Origin: Burkholderia sp. Bp9142
Lineage (GTDB): Bacteria; Pseudomonadota; Gammaproteobacteria; Burkholderiales; Burkholderiaceae
Assembly (NCBI RefSeq): GCF_003853415.1
Contig: NZ_QTPP01000001.1
Location: 248,001 to 312,000 of the forward strand
DNA: 64,000 bases
Reading direction: 5' to 3'
Shown here: piece after piece, positions 1-8,526 of the stretch
How positions within the stretch are numbered: the stretch's first letter is position 1
How the letters are laid out: each line of letters starts with the position of its first letter
Notes under the pieces: generated by a model
Database searches by the model: none
The model's input: only the letters and a program-made list of their open reading frames with translations
Told to the model about the DNA's origin: nothing
Position numbers and translations under genes: made by a program

Positions 1-1675
1 TCCCGCTATCGACCGGCGGGCGTTGGTTACGTAGCGCCACATAAGCCGCTTCGGCTTCGTTCCGTTCCTTCAGCATTTCCCGGTGCCGGGCAGCGAGCTG
101 GTCGAAGCGACTCGTCACCGTCGCGCGGAATGCGGGCGATTGATAGCGAACCGCCATCCAGCGCAGGAAAACCTGCATGTGCTCGACGAAATTCAGACGC
201 GCGACGTGGGGGACTATCTGTCGGTAAGCGTCGATCAGTTCGCCGATTCTGTAGGCCGTCTTGCCATCCGATATCGGTTGTGCAAGTGTGAATCTCTGAA
301 GCAATTCCGGCTTCCATTTCGCCATGTCCTCCATCGTGTCGAGCACGACGCCATGCGAAATAGCCTCGTTCAGCATGTCGCGCAGGACAACACGCTGCAG
401 CTCCGCACGTGCTCCGAGCATTCCAGGCGGCGCTCCGCCGGTGATATCTTCGCTCGTTCCCGGATAGAGATATTGCAGGCCTCGGGTTTTCTCCAGACTA
501 TCGAGTCGCTGATAAAAACGCAGCTCGTGAGCAGCCGCGAAATGCACGCACCGTTGAACCGATGCCGGGACCGAGAGTTCGCGGTCGCCATAGTTCTGCT
601 TGAGCAGGCCCAGTATCGGGACCATGCCGAGCAACGTGTTTTCCTCCATCAGCGAAGAGACAGCATCGAGCAGCCCGAGGAACTTGATCTCGACGGGAAT
701 CACGGTGTAATTGGGATCCTTCGGATGGACAAAGGCCAGCGTCGTGTCGGTCGGATGCTTGTACTTCCGTGTCAACTCGTTCGCCAGCGCTCGAGCGAGG
801 ACGCAGCCACGATCCGCGCCGAAGATGGATACCTGAATGCGCTGAATCTTCGGCATCTTCTGCCTGACATCATCAATCGCGTTTTCAAACTGGTTCAATG
901 CAGCCGTCAATCGATCCTCGACGCCAGTTCCGAATGCGCGCGCGACCGCACGGTTGTCTCTGAACCACGGAATGGAATCGATCCCGACGCTGAGAAACAC
1001 CGACTTGGCGGTGCTCCAGCCAATCGATAGAAAATTCTTCTTCGTATCGTAGAGAATCGCTCGGGTAGCGGCTCGACCACGACGAATCCAGCGATTCTCG
1101 CGGTAGAGACTCAATACTCGACCGACATTGCGCGGTGCGTTGGCAACCGATTCGGCCAGATCGTTGAACGTCTTCGCGATCGGTCGATACGAAAATTCCT
1201 TGATCCCTTTCTTGAACGCATCGGTGAGAGCACCCTTGGGGTCGATCGGGAGTCGATCTACTCCGGTCGCTTTTTTTCCGACGCTTGCCGCCGATGTTTT
1301 TGCGGCTTTGACGCTTTCTCCTGCAAGCTTCCAAACTACCGATTCAGCCAAACCATCTCGGACATCGCTGTTCAGTTCCGTGCCGAGGCCGGAGAAGTAA
1401 AATCGATACCAAAATTGGTTCGGTACACTTGGACGACGTCGATCGGTAATATTTCGATGCGCCTCCCACAGACGGCACACATTCGAGTAGCGTGACGAAC
1501 TCTTATCATCAAAGTCACGATGGCGGCCAAATCCATCAAAGAAAAACCCCATGTGGACCACGGCTCCACAAGGAATACAGGCGTCGTGGGGATAGGCCCT
1601 ACGACTCTCTCCAATCGCGGCCCGGACTTCGACCGGCGTTTGATCATCAGGATCAAGGTATGCATTTTCAGCCAC
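1..1675 (-). CDS. T6SS-associated DUF2235 (Tle1-like) protein, 3' end outside window, degenerate active site
   Basis: The reading frame is open from a GTG at 1675 to the left edge (558 residues visible). The GTG has a strong ribosome site (GGAGG, 5 nt away) lying inside the last codons of the upstream lipoprotein gene, which it overlaps by 8 nt. Family features are an N-terminal FFFDGFG block, SSRYSNVCRLWEAH, a YFSGLGT block, the LLDAV aspartate (D337) and an AAHELR block. In the family as I know it (Tle1-type T6SS phospholipases) the nucleophile motif is GFSRG and a later motif is HSDVGGGY. Here these read GADRG (D288) and TSEDITGG (S408 where His is expected). It is therefore either a pseudo-enzyme or an altered hydrolase. 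Its position after vgrG, the adaptor and the lipoproteins marks it as the effector-position gene. Confidence 0.8.
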   Translation of the reverse strand, partial: MAENAYLDPDDQTPVEVRAAIGESRRAYPHDACIPCGAVVHMGFFFDGFGRHRDFDDKSSSRYSNVCRLWEAHRNITDRRRPSVPNQFWYRFYFSGLGTELNSDVRDGLAESVVWKLAGESVKAAKTSAASVGKKATGVDRLPIDPKGALTDAFKKGIKEFSYRPIAKTFNDLAESVANAPRNVGRVLSLYRENRWIRRGRAATRAILYDTKKNFLSIGWSTAKSVFLSVGIDSIPWFRDNRAVARAFGTGVEDRLTAALNQFENAIDDVRQKMPKIQRIQVSIFGADRGCVLARALANELTRKYKHPTDTTLAFVHPKDPNYTVIPVEIKFLGLLDAVSSLMEENTLLGMVPILGLLKQNYGDRELSVPASVQRCVHFAAAHELRFYQRLDSLEKTRGLQYLYPGTSEDITGGAPPGMLGARAELQRVVLRDMLNEAISHGVVLDTMEDMAKWKPELLQRFTLAQPISDGKTAYRIGELIDAYRQIVPHVARLNFVEHMQVFLRWMAVRYQSPAFRATVTSRFDQLAARHREMLKERNEAEAAYVALRNQRPPVDSG

Positions 1676-2459
1676 GATCACCTCCAGTCGGAACAGAAGT
1701 AAATCGATTACCTTTGATCTCCTTTAGTACGGATTCGGGAAGCTTATTCATCGCATCACTAAACGCCCCTGGCTTTCCCTTCGTCTCCTTCAAGATCTGC
1801 TGTACGGCCGGATGCTCGTCGAACTTCGGATTAACAAGCTGCGTGTAGTACACGTACTGCTCCAGATCGGACGAGTCAGTCAATCGATACTTCAGCCAAC
1901 CCTGTGAAGCCACCTTCGCGGTCCGTCTAAACGCCACGGCCATGTCGGCATCGTCCGGATTCGCCGCCTTGCCGTACTTCGTTTGCAACCAGTGATCCAC
2001 TTCCGTGTAGTCGATCCTCGTTCCGCTCATGTCGTGCCGGATTTCGAACTCGATGTGATCGTCCGGATAGAAGTGCACCGCCAGCACCACGTTCCCCGCT
2101 CCCCCCGTGACTTTTGTCGGCGGAAACCTGACCTCCGTCTTCTTGTGGATCTTCTTGATCGGTGCGTACAGATCCTTGATGGCCTCGTCAGCGTCGTAGA
2201 CTTCCCAATCGACCGTGAACTCCGTTCCCTTCAACTTGTAACAACAACTCAGGCTACCCGCACCTGCGCTCGGCGGCAGGTCCCCCCCGCCACTCGCCCT
2301 GTTGCCAAACTTGTCTCGGATCGTGAACTCGCTGAGGTTGAACGGTGTGTAGTTCAAACCCATGATGCTGACGCCGCGGTACGTCGGCTCCGACGAGAAC
2401 GCATCACATCCGGCCAGCACTAGCGTGACCGCCAGCAAGACGACGAACCGTTTAAACAT
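1668..2459 (-). CDS. DUF3304 lipoprotein, copy 1 (probable T6SS immunity protein)
   Basis: Encodes 263 aa. I chose the ATG at 2459 (MFKRFVV) rather than the upstream in-frame codon, because a GGAGGAG lies 8 nt before it and because it starts a classic lipoprotein signal ending in the lipobox LVLAGC. The mature part has two adjacent Cys (SCCYK) and a C-terminal YRLTD...FDEHP block. DUF3304 lipoproteins next to Tle-type effectors usually act as periplasmic immunity proteins; that role is inferred here. This copy differs from copies 2-4 at its C-terminus, where it continues to NRFTSVPTGGDRG and overlaps the DUF2235 start by 8 nt. The family number is from memory. Confidence 0.85.
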   Translation of the reverse strand: MFKRFVVLLAVTLVLAGCDAFSSEPTYRGVSIMGLNYTPFNLSEFTIRDKFGNRASGGGDLPPSAGAGSLSCCYKLKGTEFTVDWEVYDADEAIKDLYAPIKKIHKKTEVRFPPTKVTGGAGNVVLAVHFYPDDHIEFEIRHDMSGTRIDYTEVDHWLQTKYGKAANPDDADMAVAFRRTAKVASQGWLKYRLTDSSDLEQYVYYTQLVNPKFDEHPAVQQILKETKGKPGAFSDAMNKLPESVLKEIKGNRFTSVPTGGDRG

Positions 2460-2578
2460 TTTGGGAACTCCTCCAACGCAAGAACACAATCCAATACAAC
2501 GCTCTACTAAGCACGCAATTCATCCCCGACTGCCAGGAGAACCGTCATCGATCCAATGCGGATGCCACTCGGCTGCGT

Positions 2579-3343
2579 TTAATCAAAGCGACTTCCCCTG
2601 ATCTCTCGAACAACAGCGCCAGGCAGGCTTTCCATCGCCTCACCGAAAGCACCAGGCTTTCCCTTCGTCTCCTTCAAGATCTTCTGCACGATGGGGTGCT
2701 CGTCGAACTTCGGATTAACAAGCTGCGTGTAGTACACGTACTGCTCCAAATCGGACGAGTCAGTCAACCGATACTTCAGCCAACCCTGTGAAGCCACCTT
2801 TGCAGTCCGTCTAAACGCCACGGCCATGTCGGCATCGTCCGGATTCGCCGCCTTGCCGTACTTCGTTTGAAACCAGTGATCCACTTTGGTGTAGGCGATC
2901 CTCGTCCCGCTCATGTCGTGGCGGATTTCGAATTCGACGTGATCATCCGGATAAAAGTGCACCGCCAGCACCGCGTCTCCCGCTCCACCCGTGACTTTTG
3001 TCGGCGGAAACTTGACCTCCGTCTTCTTGTGAATCTTCTTGATCGGCGCGTACGGATTCTTCATGAACTCATCCTGGTCATACAGTTCCCAGTCGACCGT
3101 GAACTCCGTTCCCTTCAGCTTGTAGCAACAACTCAGCCGGCCCGCACCTGCGCTCGGCGGCAAGTCCCCCCCGCCACTCGCTCTGTTGCCAAACTTGTCG
3201 CGGATCGTGAACCCACTCAGGTTGAACGGCGTGTAGTTGTGACCCATGAGGCTGACACCGCGGTACGTCGGCTCCGACGAGAACGCATCACATCCGGCCA
3301 GCACCAGCGTGACCGCCAGCAAGACAACGAACCGTTTAAACAT
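2579..3343 (-). CDS. DUF3304 lipoprotein, copy 2 (probable T6SS immunity protein)
   Basis: Encodes 254 aa, starting at the ATG at 3343 behind GGAGGAG, with the same lipoprotein signal (lipobox LVLAGC) as copies 1 and 3. It carries the local variants SLMGHNYTPFNLSGF, GAGRLSCC and LYDQDEFMKNPYAP. The first two are shared with copy 3 and the last with copy 4, so it is a mosaic. It ends GSRFD, without the extension of copy 1. A 119-nt spacer separates it from copy 1. The likely site is the inner leaflet of the outer membrane or the periplasm, protecting against the cognate effector (inference from family and context). Confidence 0.85.
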   Translation of the reverse strand: MFKRFVVLLAVTLVLAGCDAFSSEPTYRGVSLMGHNYTPFNLSGFTIRDKFGNRASGGGDLPPSAGAGRLSCCYKLKGTEFTVDWELYDQDEFMKNPYAPIKKIHKKTEVKFPPTKVTGGAGDAVLAVHFYPDDHVEFEIRHDMSGTRIAYTKVDHWFQTKYGKAANPDDADMAVAFRRTAKVASQGWLKYRLTDSSDLEQYVYYTQLVNPKFDEHPIVQKILKETKGKPGAFGEAMESLPGAVVREIRGSRFD

Positions 3344-3462
3344 TTTGGGAACTCCTCCAACGCAAGAACACAATCCAATACAACGCTCTACTAAGCACGC
3401 AATTCATCCCCGACTGCCGGGAGAACCGCCATCGATCCAGTGCGTATGCTACTCGGCTGCGT

Positions 3463-4227
3463 CTAATCAAAGCGGTTTCCCTTGATCTCTCGAACAACGG
3501 CGGCAGGCAGCGCCAGCATCGCGGCACCGAATGCACCCGGCCTTCCCTTCGTCTCCTTCAAGATCTCCTGTACGGCCGGATACTCGTCGAACCTCGGATT
3601 AACAAGCTGCATGTAGTACACGTACTGCTCAAGATCCCTCGAGTCAGTCAATCGATACTTCAGCCAACCCTGTGAAGCCACCTTCGCGGTCCGTCTAAAC
3701 GCCACGGCCATGTCGGCATCGTCCGGATTCGCCGCCTTGCCGTACTTCGTTTGCAACCAGTGATCCACTTCCGTGTAGTCGATCCTCGTTCCGCTCATGT
3801 CGTGCCGGATTTCGAACTCGACGTGATCGTCCGGATAGAAGTGCACCGCCAGCACCGCGTCTCCCGCTCCCCCCTTGACTTTCGTCGGCGGAAACTTGAC
3901 CTCCGTCTTCTTGTGAATCTTCTTGATCGGCGCGTATAGGTCCTTGATGGCCTCGTCAGCGTCGTAGACTTCCCAATCGACCGTGAACTCCGTTCCCTTC
4001 AGCTTGTAGCAACAACTCAGCCGGCCCGCACCTGCACTCGGCGGCAAGTCCCCCCCGCCACTCGCTCTGTTGCCAAACTTGTCGCGGATCGTGAACCCAC
4101 TCAGATTGAACGGCGTGTAGTTGTGTCCCATGAGGCTGACGCCGCGGTACGTCGGCTCCGACGAGAACGCATCACATCCGGCCAGCACCAGCGTGACCGC
4201 CAGCAAGACAACGAACCGTTTAAACAT
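3463..4227 (-). CDS. DUF3304 lipoprotein, copy 3 (probable T6SS immunity protein)
   Basis: Encodes 254 aa. Its ATG at 4227 is exactly 884 bp upstream of copy 2's start, with the same ribosome site and signal peptide (lipobox LVLAGC). It shares VYDADEAIKDLYAP with copy 1 but SLMGHNYTPFNLSGF with copy 2. Distinct residues are SRDLEQYVYYMQLVNPRFDEYP, where the block is otherwise FDEHP in the array, and a C-terminus AAMLALPAAVVREIKGNRFD. The different variant combinations suggest recombination among copies rather than simple descent. Function as for the other copies: probable effector immunity lipoprotein. Confidence 0.85.
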   Translation of the reverse strand: MFKRFVVLLAVTLVLAGCDAFSSEPTYRGVSLMGHNYTPFNLSGFTIRDKFGNRASGGGDLPPSAGAGRLSCCYKLKGTEFTVDWEVYDADEAIKDLYAPIKKIHKKTEVKFPPTKVKGGAGDAVLAVHFYPDDHVEFEIRHDMSGTRIDYTEVDHWLQTKYGKAANPDDADMAVAFRRTAKVASQGWLKYRLTDSRDLEQYVYYMQLVNPRFDEYPAVQEILKETKGRPGAFGAAMLALPAAVVREIKGNRFD

Positions 4228-4346
4228 TTTGGGAACTCCTCCACTGCAAGAGCACAATCCAATACAACGCTCTACTAAGCATGCAATTCATCCCCGACTG
4301 CCGGGAGAACCGCCATCGATCCAGTGCGTATGCTACTCGGCTGCGT

Positions 4347-5111
4347 CTAATCAACGCGACTTCCCTTGATCTCTCGAACAACGGCGGTAGGCAGGCTTTC
4401 CATCGCCTTACCGAATGCACCCGGCCTTCCCTTCGTCTCCTTCAAGATCTGCTGTACGGCCGGATGCTCGTCGAACTTCGGATTCACAAGCTGCGTGTAA
4501 TACACGTACTGCTCCAGATCAGACGAGTCAGTCAATCGATACTTCAGCCACCCCTGTGAAGCCACCTTCGCAGTCCGTCTAAACGCCACCGCCATGTCGG
4601 CATCGTCCGGATTTGCCGCCTTGCCGTACTTCGTTTGAAACCAGTGATCCACTTCCGTGTAGTCGATCCTCGTCCCGCTCATGTCGTGCCGGATTTCGAA
4701 CTCGACGTGATCGTCCGGATAGAAGTGCACCGCCAGCACCGCGTCTCCCGCTCCCCCCTTGACTTTTGTCGGCGGAAACCTGACCTCCGTCTTCTTGTGA
4801 ATCTTCTTGATCGGCGCGTACGGATTCTTCATGAACTCGTCCTGGTCATACAGTTCCCAATCGACCGTGAACTCCGTTCCCTTCAACTTGTAGCAACAAC
4901 TCAGGCTACCCGCACCTGCGCTCGGCGGCAGGTCACCGCCGCCACTCGCTCTGTTGCCAAACTTGTCGCGGATCGTGAACTCGCTGAGGTTGAACGGCGT
5001 GTAGTTGAGACCCATGATGCTGACGCCGCGGTACGTCGGCTCGGACGAAAACGCATCGCAACCGCTCAGTATCACCACTACAACCATCGCCAAACATAGC
5101 CGCCTAATCAT
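4347..5111 (-). CDS. DUF3304 lipoprotein, copy 4, with a different signal peptide
   Basis: Encodes 254 aa from the ATG at 5111, overlapping the end of the adaptor gene by 8 nt, so translation is probably coupled (only a weak AGGTG precedes it). The signal MIRRLCLAMVVVVILSGC is unrelated to that of copies 1-3. The proteins become near-identical directly from CDAFSSEPTYRGV onward, so a recombination boundary lies at or near the lipobox cysteine. It shares SIMGLNYTPFNLSEF with copy 1 and LYDQDEFMKNPYAP with copy 2. As the copy next to the adaptor it may be the founder of the array (inference). Confidence 0.85.
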   Translation of the reverse strand: MIRRLCLAMVVVVILSGCDAFSSEPTYRGVSIMGLNYTPFNLSEFTIRDKFGNRASGGGDLPPSAGAGSLSCCYKLKGTEFTVDWELYDQDEFMKNPYAPIKKIHKKTEVRFPPTKVKGGAGDAVLAVHFYPDDHVEFEIRHDMSGTRIDYTEVDHWFQTKYGKAANPDDADMAVAFRRTAKVASQGWLKYRLTDSSDLEQYVYYTQLVNPKFDEHPAVQQILKETKGRPGAFGKAMESLPTAVVREIKGSRVD

Positions 5112-6096
5112 GAGCAGACACACCTGATTCCTCGACACATGGCACCAGACGAGACGCCTCCCGCAACACCTCTGCATCGATCTGACTCAACGCCTCGCGA
5201 TAGGTCTGCTCCCTGTTCATCGCGCGGGCCAACCGATCCTGAATCACCGGGTGCTCGTCAAATCGAGGCGACACGACTACCCCCTTCGAAACGTAGTTCA
5301 ACAGATCGTCATCGTCGGTAATGCGGTATCGATCAGCGCGTTCCAGCTGTTCGGACACGTTCCGGTAAAGCGCCGTGTCCGTGAAATCGTCGAGCATTGC
5401 CCCATACATCGCGCGCAACTGCATCGCGACCTTATCGGCGCGGCCAAGCCGCAGCAATGCCATGTGTTGCTCGACCGTCATCGCGGGTTCTTCGTCGACA
5501 ATTCGATCAGACGCGCCAGCATCATTGCCCCAGACGACCTCGTTCAATTCGCGATCGCGATACCAGATCTCGGCGCATGGCGAGAGAAACGCTTGGGCCT
5601 GCACCTCGTTCCAGACCCTCCGCAAACGGCCAAGAATCCGGTTGTCATAGAAATGCAGGAAGAACGCGCGCTTATCTGGCGTCGAGTAGCGGCAGTACGA
5701 CCGAAAGTGTTCCGCGAGAAGCCCTGTCGGAAGCGGCGACCAGATCCATGTCAGCATGTATGTCCCGTCGGCGTCACGCCAAAGCCGGCGGACGAGCCGG
5801 CTCTGCAGATCGCGCGCATCGTCGAACGCGAAGCGATCGATCGCGATCAGATACGGAGCAATATCCGTGTACGTCTCCAGGACAGTCCCGTGCCACAGCG
5901 ACAGCCACTCCAACCCCGGCACCTGAACCAGGAGCTTGTCGAGTTCCGGATTGGCACGCGTATCTGCCAGTACGTACAAGTACGTCGAGGCGTCGCCGGC
6001 ATCGTATGCATCGAATTGCGATAGCAGACGATTGCGCCAAACGGCCCATGTCGCGTCAACATCGCCAGTTGACTCACTACGGCTGGATTGCGACAT
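5104..6096 (-). CDS. DUF4123-type T6SS effector adaptor (Tap/TEC-like)
   Basis: Encodes 330 aa. The ATG at 6096 (MSQSSRSEST) was chosen because it overlaps the vgrG stop by one base (TGATG), a standard coupled arrangement; the longer in-frame extension lies inside vgrG. The N-terminal half has the pattern of DUF4123 adaptors (TYLYVLADTRANPELDKLL, then SPLPTGLLAEHFRSYCRY), which load a specific effector onto the neighbouring VgrG. The C-terminus carries a YRITDDDDLLNYV...RFDEHPVIQ block closely resembling the C-terminal block of the four lipoproteins downstream. It is soluble with no signal peptide. Family assignment is by pattern; the partner is inferred to be the DUF2235 product. Confidence 0.8.
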   Translation of the reverse strand: MSQSSRSESTGDVDATWAVWRNRLLSQFDAYDAGDASTYLYVLADTRANPELDKLLVQVPGLEWLSLWHGTVLETYTDIAPYLIAIDRFAFDDARDLQSRLVRRLWRDADGTYMLTWIWSPLPTGLLAEHFRSYCRYSTPDKRAFFLHFYDNRILGRLRRVWNEVQAQAFLSPCAEIWYRDRELNEVVWGNDAGASDRIVDEEPAMTVEQHMALLRLGRADKVAMQLRAMYGAMLDDFTDTALYRNVSEQLERADRYRITDDDDLLNYVSKGVVVSPRFDEHPVIQDRLARAMNREQTYREALSQIDAEVLREASRLVPCVEESGVSAHD

Positions 6097-8447
6097 CAGG
6101 CAACCTCCGTCATTGCTTCGACACCGCGCTGCGCATCCAGCAGACATTCCCTGCACGGACCGATCGGCATGGCCGGTCGGGGGACCGACAGCGTATTCGG
6201 GCCGGTCCAGCGGAAATTGCCGCATTTGAGCGTGATATCGCCGGGACATCCAAGCTCGATGTTGCCGCCATCGATCTTCAGGTAAGCACCTCCGCTCGTC
6301 AGCGTCAGTGCGCCGCCCGAAGTCGCGAGAATCGAGCCGTCGACGCTCGTGAAGTGCATATCCTTCGAAGCCGCCAGCGCCATCGCACCCGTGCGCGCCT
6401 GAATCACGACATCCTGCTTCCCAGCTGTGACTCGCACGCCTTGCGCCTGCGCGAAAAGCGATACCTGTCTCCCTGCGGCAACGGTGAAGTTCTTCATGGT
6501 CCCGACGTCGAAGTTTCCACCGGCAGTCGCGATCAGATTCCGGTCCGCATTGACCTGAAAATGATCGCCTGACGTAAGCCCGATACCCGATGGCGCGCTC
6601 ATGAGAATGGCCCCACGCTTCAAGCCATCGAGCGCCTCCGCATAAAGCGCCTTCTGCTCCTGCAGCTCGGCCACAGTTGCCTCCGCGGCGCGAACGGCGT
6701 CGGCAAGCGACTCCATGCGCTCGATGGCCCGCTGCAGCTGTGCCTGCGCATCTCTCATATCGAGCTGATGGCCCGACGCTCCCGCCTGCGCCTCGGTAGT
6801 CAGCAACATGCCCTTCGGACCGCGCACCGCGAGATGTCCGCTGGTACGCAGCTCGGCGCCTTTGCCTCGCTCATTGCGCGCATCGTCGACCATGTGCCCG
6901 AGATTGAGCTCGCTGGTCTGGTACGGCGTGGTCAGATGGACATGCTCGATACCCTCCTTGTCCTCCATCCGCAGTTCGTTCCGGGCTGCGGTGCGAACGA
7001 TATTGCGAGTGTGGTTCAGGTTATTGACCAGATCCGGATGCAGGCTGTCGTGCATCGCCCCGATGATCACCGGCCGGTTCGGATCGCCGTCCGTATGGAC
7101 GATCGCCACCTCCGCCCCATCGATCAGCGGGAAGTGATGTCCGTAGTCGTCCCCGCTGTACGGCTTCGCAAACCGCACGGGCCGGCTCGTGCCGCCGGGA
7201 CTCCACTCGTCGAGATCGAACGGCAGCTTGATCACGTACCAGCCCTGCTCGGTCAGATACGCGTACTTGTAGTCCCCCGGCGACGTAATCCGCGCCGGCA
7301 AGATTCCGTCGACAACCGGCCGCGACACCGACGCCACCGGCGTCCGCCACACCCGATCCGACGGAATCCCCTCGAACGTGACCCAGTACGATTCGCTGCG
7401 CCCGCCACGCGATTCGACCGATGTCACGAAAACCCCATGCTTCGCATCGACCGGCTTCGGATCGATCCGCATCACCTCGCCGGCTTCAAGCCAGAACGGG
7501 TTGCCCGTTCCCTTGAACGTGATCTGCCCGGCCAGATAAGCCTCATGCCTCAACCGGGCAATGCGATTGCCTTCCTCGGGCGTCTCGTAATGCTCGCCCC
7601 AGTGATAATCGACGGCATTGGTCGTCTTGTCGTCACGCGCGGTGTTTTCCTCGACCAGCAGCGACACCCCGGCCTGTCGATGGTTGTAGTCATGCAGCCT
7701 CACCGCTTCCGGCACGCGCTGCGTTTCACGTCCGAGCGTCTTGATCGCGTCCGCACCGACACTATCGAGCCCCGAATCGCTGCGATGCGGGACGACACGC
7801 TGCTTGCGCGCATAGGCATCGAGATCGTCGCCGAACACCACCACCGCGCGATCCTTCTTCTGTTCCCACCGGAACCAGATTCCCCCCTCGGCGCACAGGC
7901 GCTGAATGAACGCGAACGTGGTCTCGCGATACTGGGTCACGTATTCGCGCCGCTTGTATTCCCCGCGCAACTGAAACTGAAAATCGACGCCAGCGCGGTA
8001 CCCGTAATGCCGCAACGTATCGGTCACGATCTCCTCGACCGACTGCTTCTGAAACAACCGACTGGTGACCCCGCGATCGAGATCGGCCAGCGTCGGCTCG
8101 AGCACGACCCGATACCGCGTTTCATCCGCGGACGTCTCGATCTCGTCAAACCGCGTGATGACCCCGTGAACCGTATACGCAGGCGGCTTCTTGCTGAACT
8201 GCCCGGCGCTCTCGCCGAACATCTTTCGCAGATACGCCATGTCCGGATCGACCGGATCCACGACGAACTTCGCCGGTCGTCCCAACACCTGATCCATCGG
8301 TATTCCCGCGACCGGGCTCGTGAACTCGATCTCGTACCGGTAAAGCTGGCTGATTCGATCCAGCCCGGTAAACGTCAGGATCGAGAACGGCGCCGGTTGC
8401 GGCGCGAGCTTCAATTCATAAGCCTGCGAAGGCAGAATCATCGACAT
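6096..8447 (-). CDS. vgrG: VgrG spike protein (TssI)
   Basis: Encodes 783 aa. The start is set at the ATG at 8447 (MSMILPSQ), preceded by GGGAA; the frame extends 17 codons further without conservation. Order: gp27-like base (about 1-400, containing LYRYEIEFTSP and the FAFIQRLCAEGG block), gp5 OB-fold (about 440-500, HTDGDPNRPVIIGAMHDSLHP), a coiled-coil-prone stretch (AQLQRAIERMESLADAVRAA) and a DUF2345-type beta-helical tail with repeated GG-rich strands ending in GNFRWTGPN. There is no extra enzymatic C-terminal domain, so cargo is probably carried non-covalently through the DUF4123 adaptor. It forms the trimeric tip of the T6SS tube and lies third in the tssB operon. Confidence 0.95.
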   Translation of the reverse strand: MSMILPSQAYELKLAPQPAPFSILTFTGLDRISQLYRYEIEFTSPVAGIPMDQVLGRPAKFVVDPVDPDMAYLRKMFGESAGQFSKKPPAYTVHGVITRFDEIETSADETRYRVVLEPTLADLDRGVTSRLFQKQSVEEIVTDTLRHYGYRAGVDFQFQLRGEYKRREYVTQYRETTFAFIQRLCAEGGIWFRWEQKKDRAVVVFGDDLDAYARKQRVVPHRSDSGLDSVGADAIKTLGRETQRVPEAVRLHDYNHRQAGVSLLVEENTARDDKTTNAVDYHWGEHYETPEEGNRIARLRHEAYLAGQITFKGTGNPFWLEAGEVMRIDPKPVDAKHGVFVTSVESRGGRSESYWVTFEGIPSDRVWRTPVASVSRPVVDGILPARITSPGDYKYAYLTEQGWYVIKLPFDLDEWSPGGTSRPVRFAKPYSGDDYGHHFPLIDGAEVAIVHTDGDPNRPVIIGAMHDSLHPDLVNNLNHTRNIVRTAARNELRMEDKEGIEHVHLTTPYQTSELNLGHMVDDARNERGKGAELRTSGHLAVRGPKGMLLTTEAQAGASGHQLDMRDAQAQLQRAIERMESLADAVRAAEATVAELQEQKALYAEALDGLKRGAILMSAPSGIGLTSGDHFQVNADRNLIATAGGNFDVGTMKNFTVAAGRQVSLFAQAQGVRVTAGKQDVVIQARTGAMALAASKDMHFTSVDGSILATSGGALTLTSGGAYLKIDGGNIELGCPGDITLKCGNFRWTGPNTLSVPRPAMPIGPCRECLLDAQRGVEAMTEVA

Positions 8448-8526
8448 GGAATTTCCCGGTTGCTCGACTGCACGGCACGCCGGGGTGCCCCCGTACACCC
8501 CGGCGCCCCCTGCGACTCACGTCGAA

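Larger units (their letters stand above)
1668..5111 (-). repeat. Tandem array of four DUF3304 genes, exact 884-bp start-to-start period
   Basis: The four start codons are at 5111, 4227, 3343 and 2459, each 884 bp apart. The stops at 4347 and 3463 keep the same period, and the one at 2579 does too; only the last copy is 27 bp longer at its 3' end. The three 119-nt spacers (4228-4346, 3344-3462, 2460-2578) are near-identical, including the motif around CAATACAACGCTC. The preserved period with almost no length change points to recent unequal recombination or ongoing gene conversion. Confidence 0.9.

Noticed and set aside
83..1030. 315-codon plus-strand frame opposite the DUF2235 gene
   Set aside because: It is a shadow of the continuous minus-strand frame, which shows clear family motifs and a strong ribosome site.
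2579..3394. Longer N-termini (MCSCVGGVPK...) for the DUF3304 lipoproteins
   Set aside because: The extension places charged/Cys residues before the signal peptide, and the GGAGGAG ribosome site points to the internal ATG.
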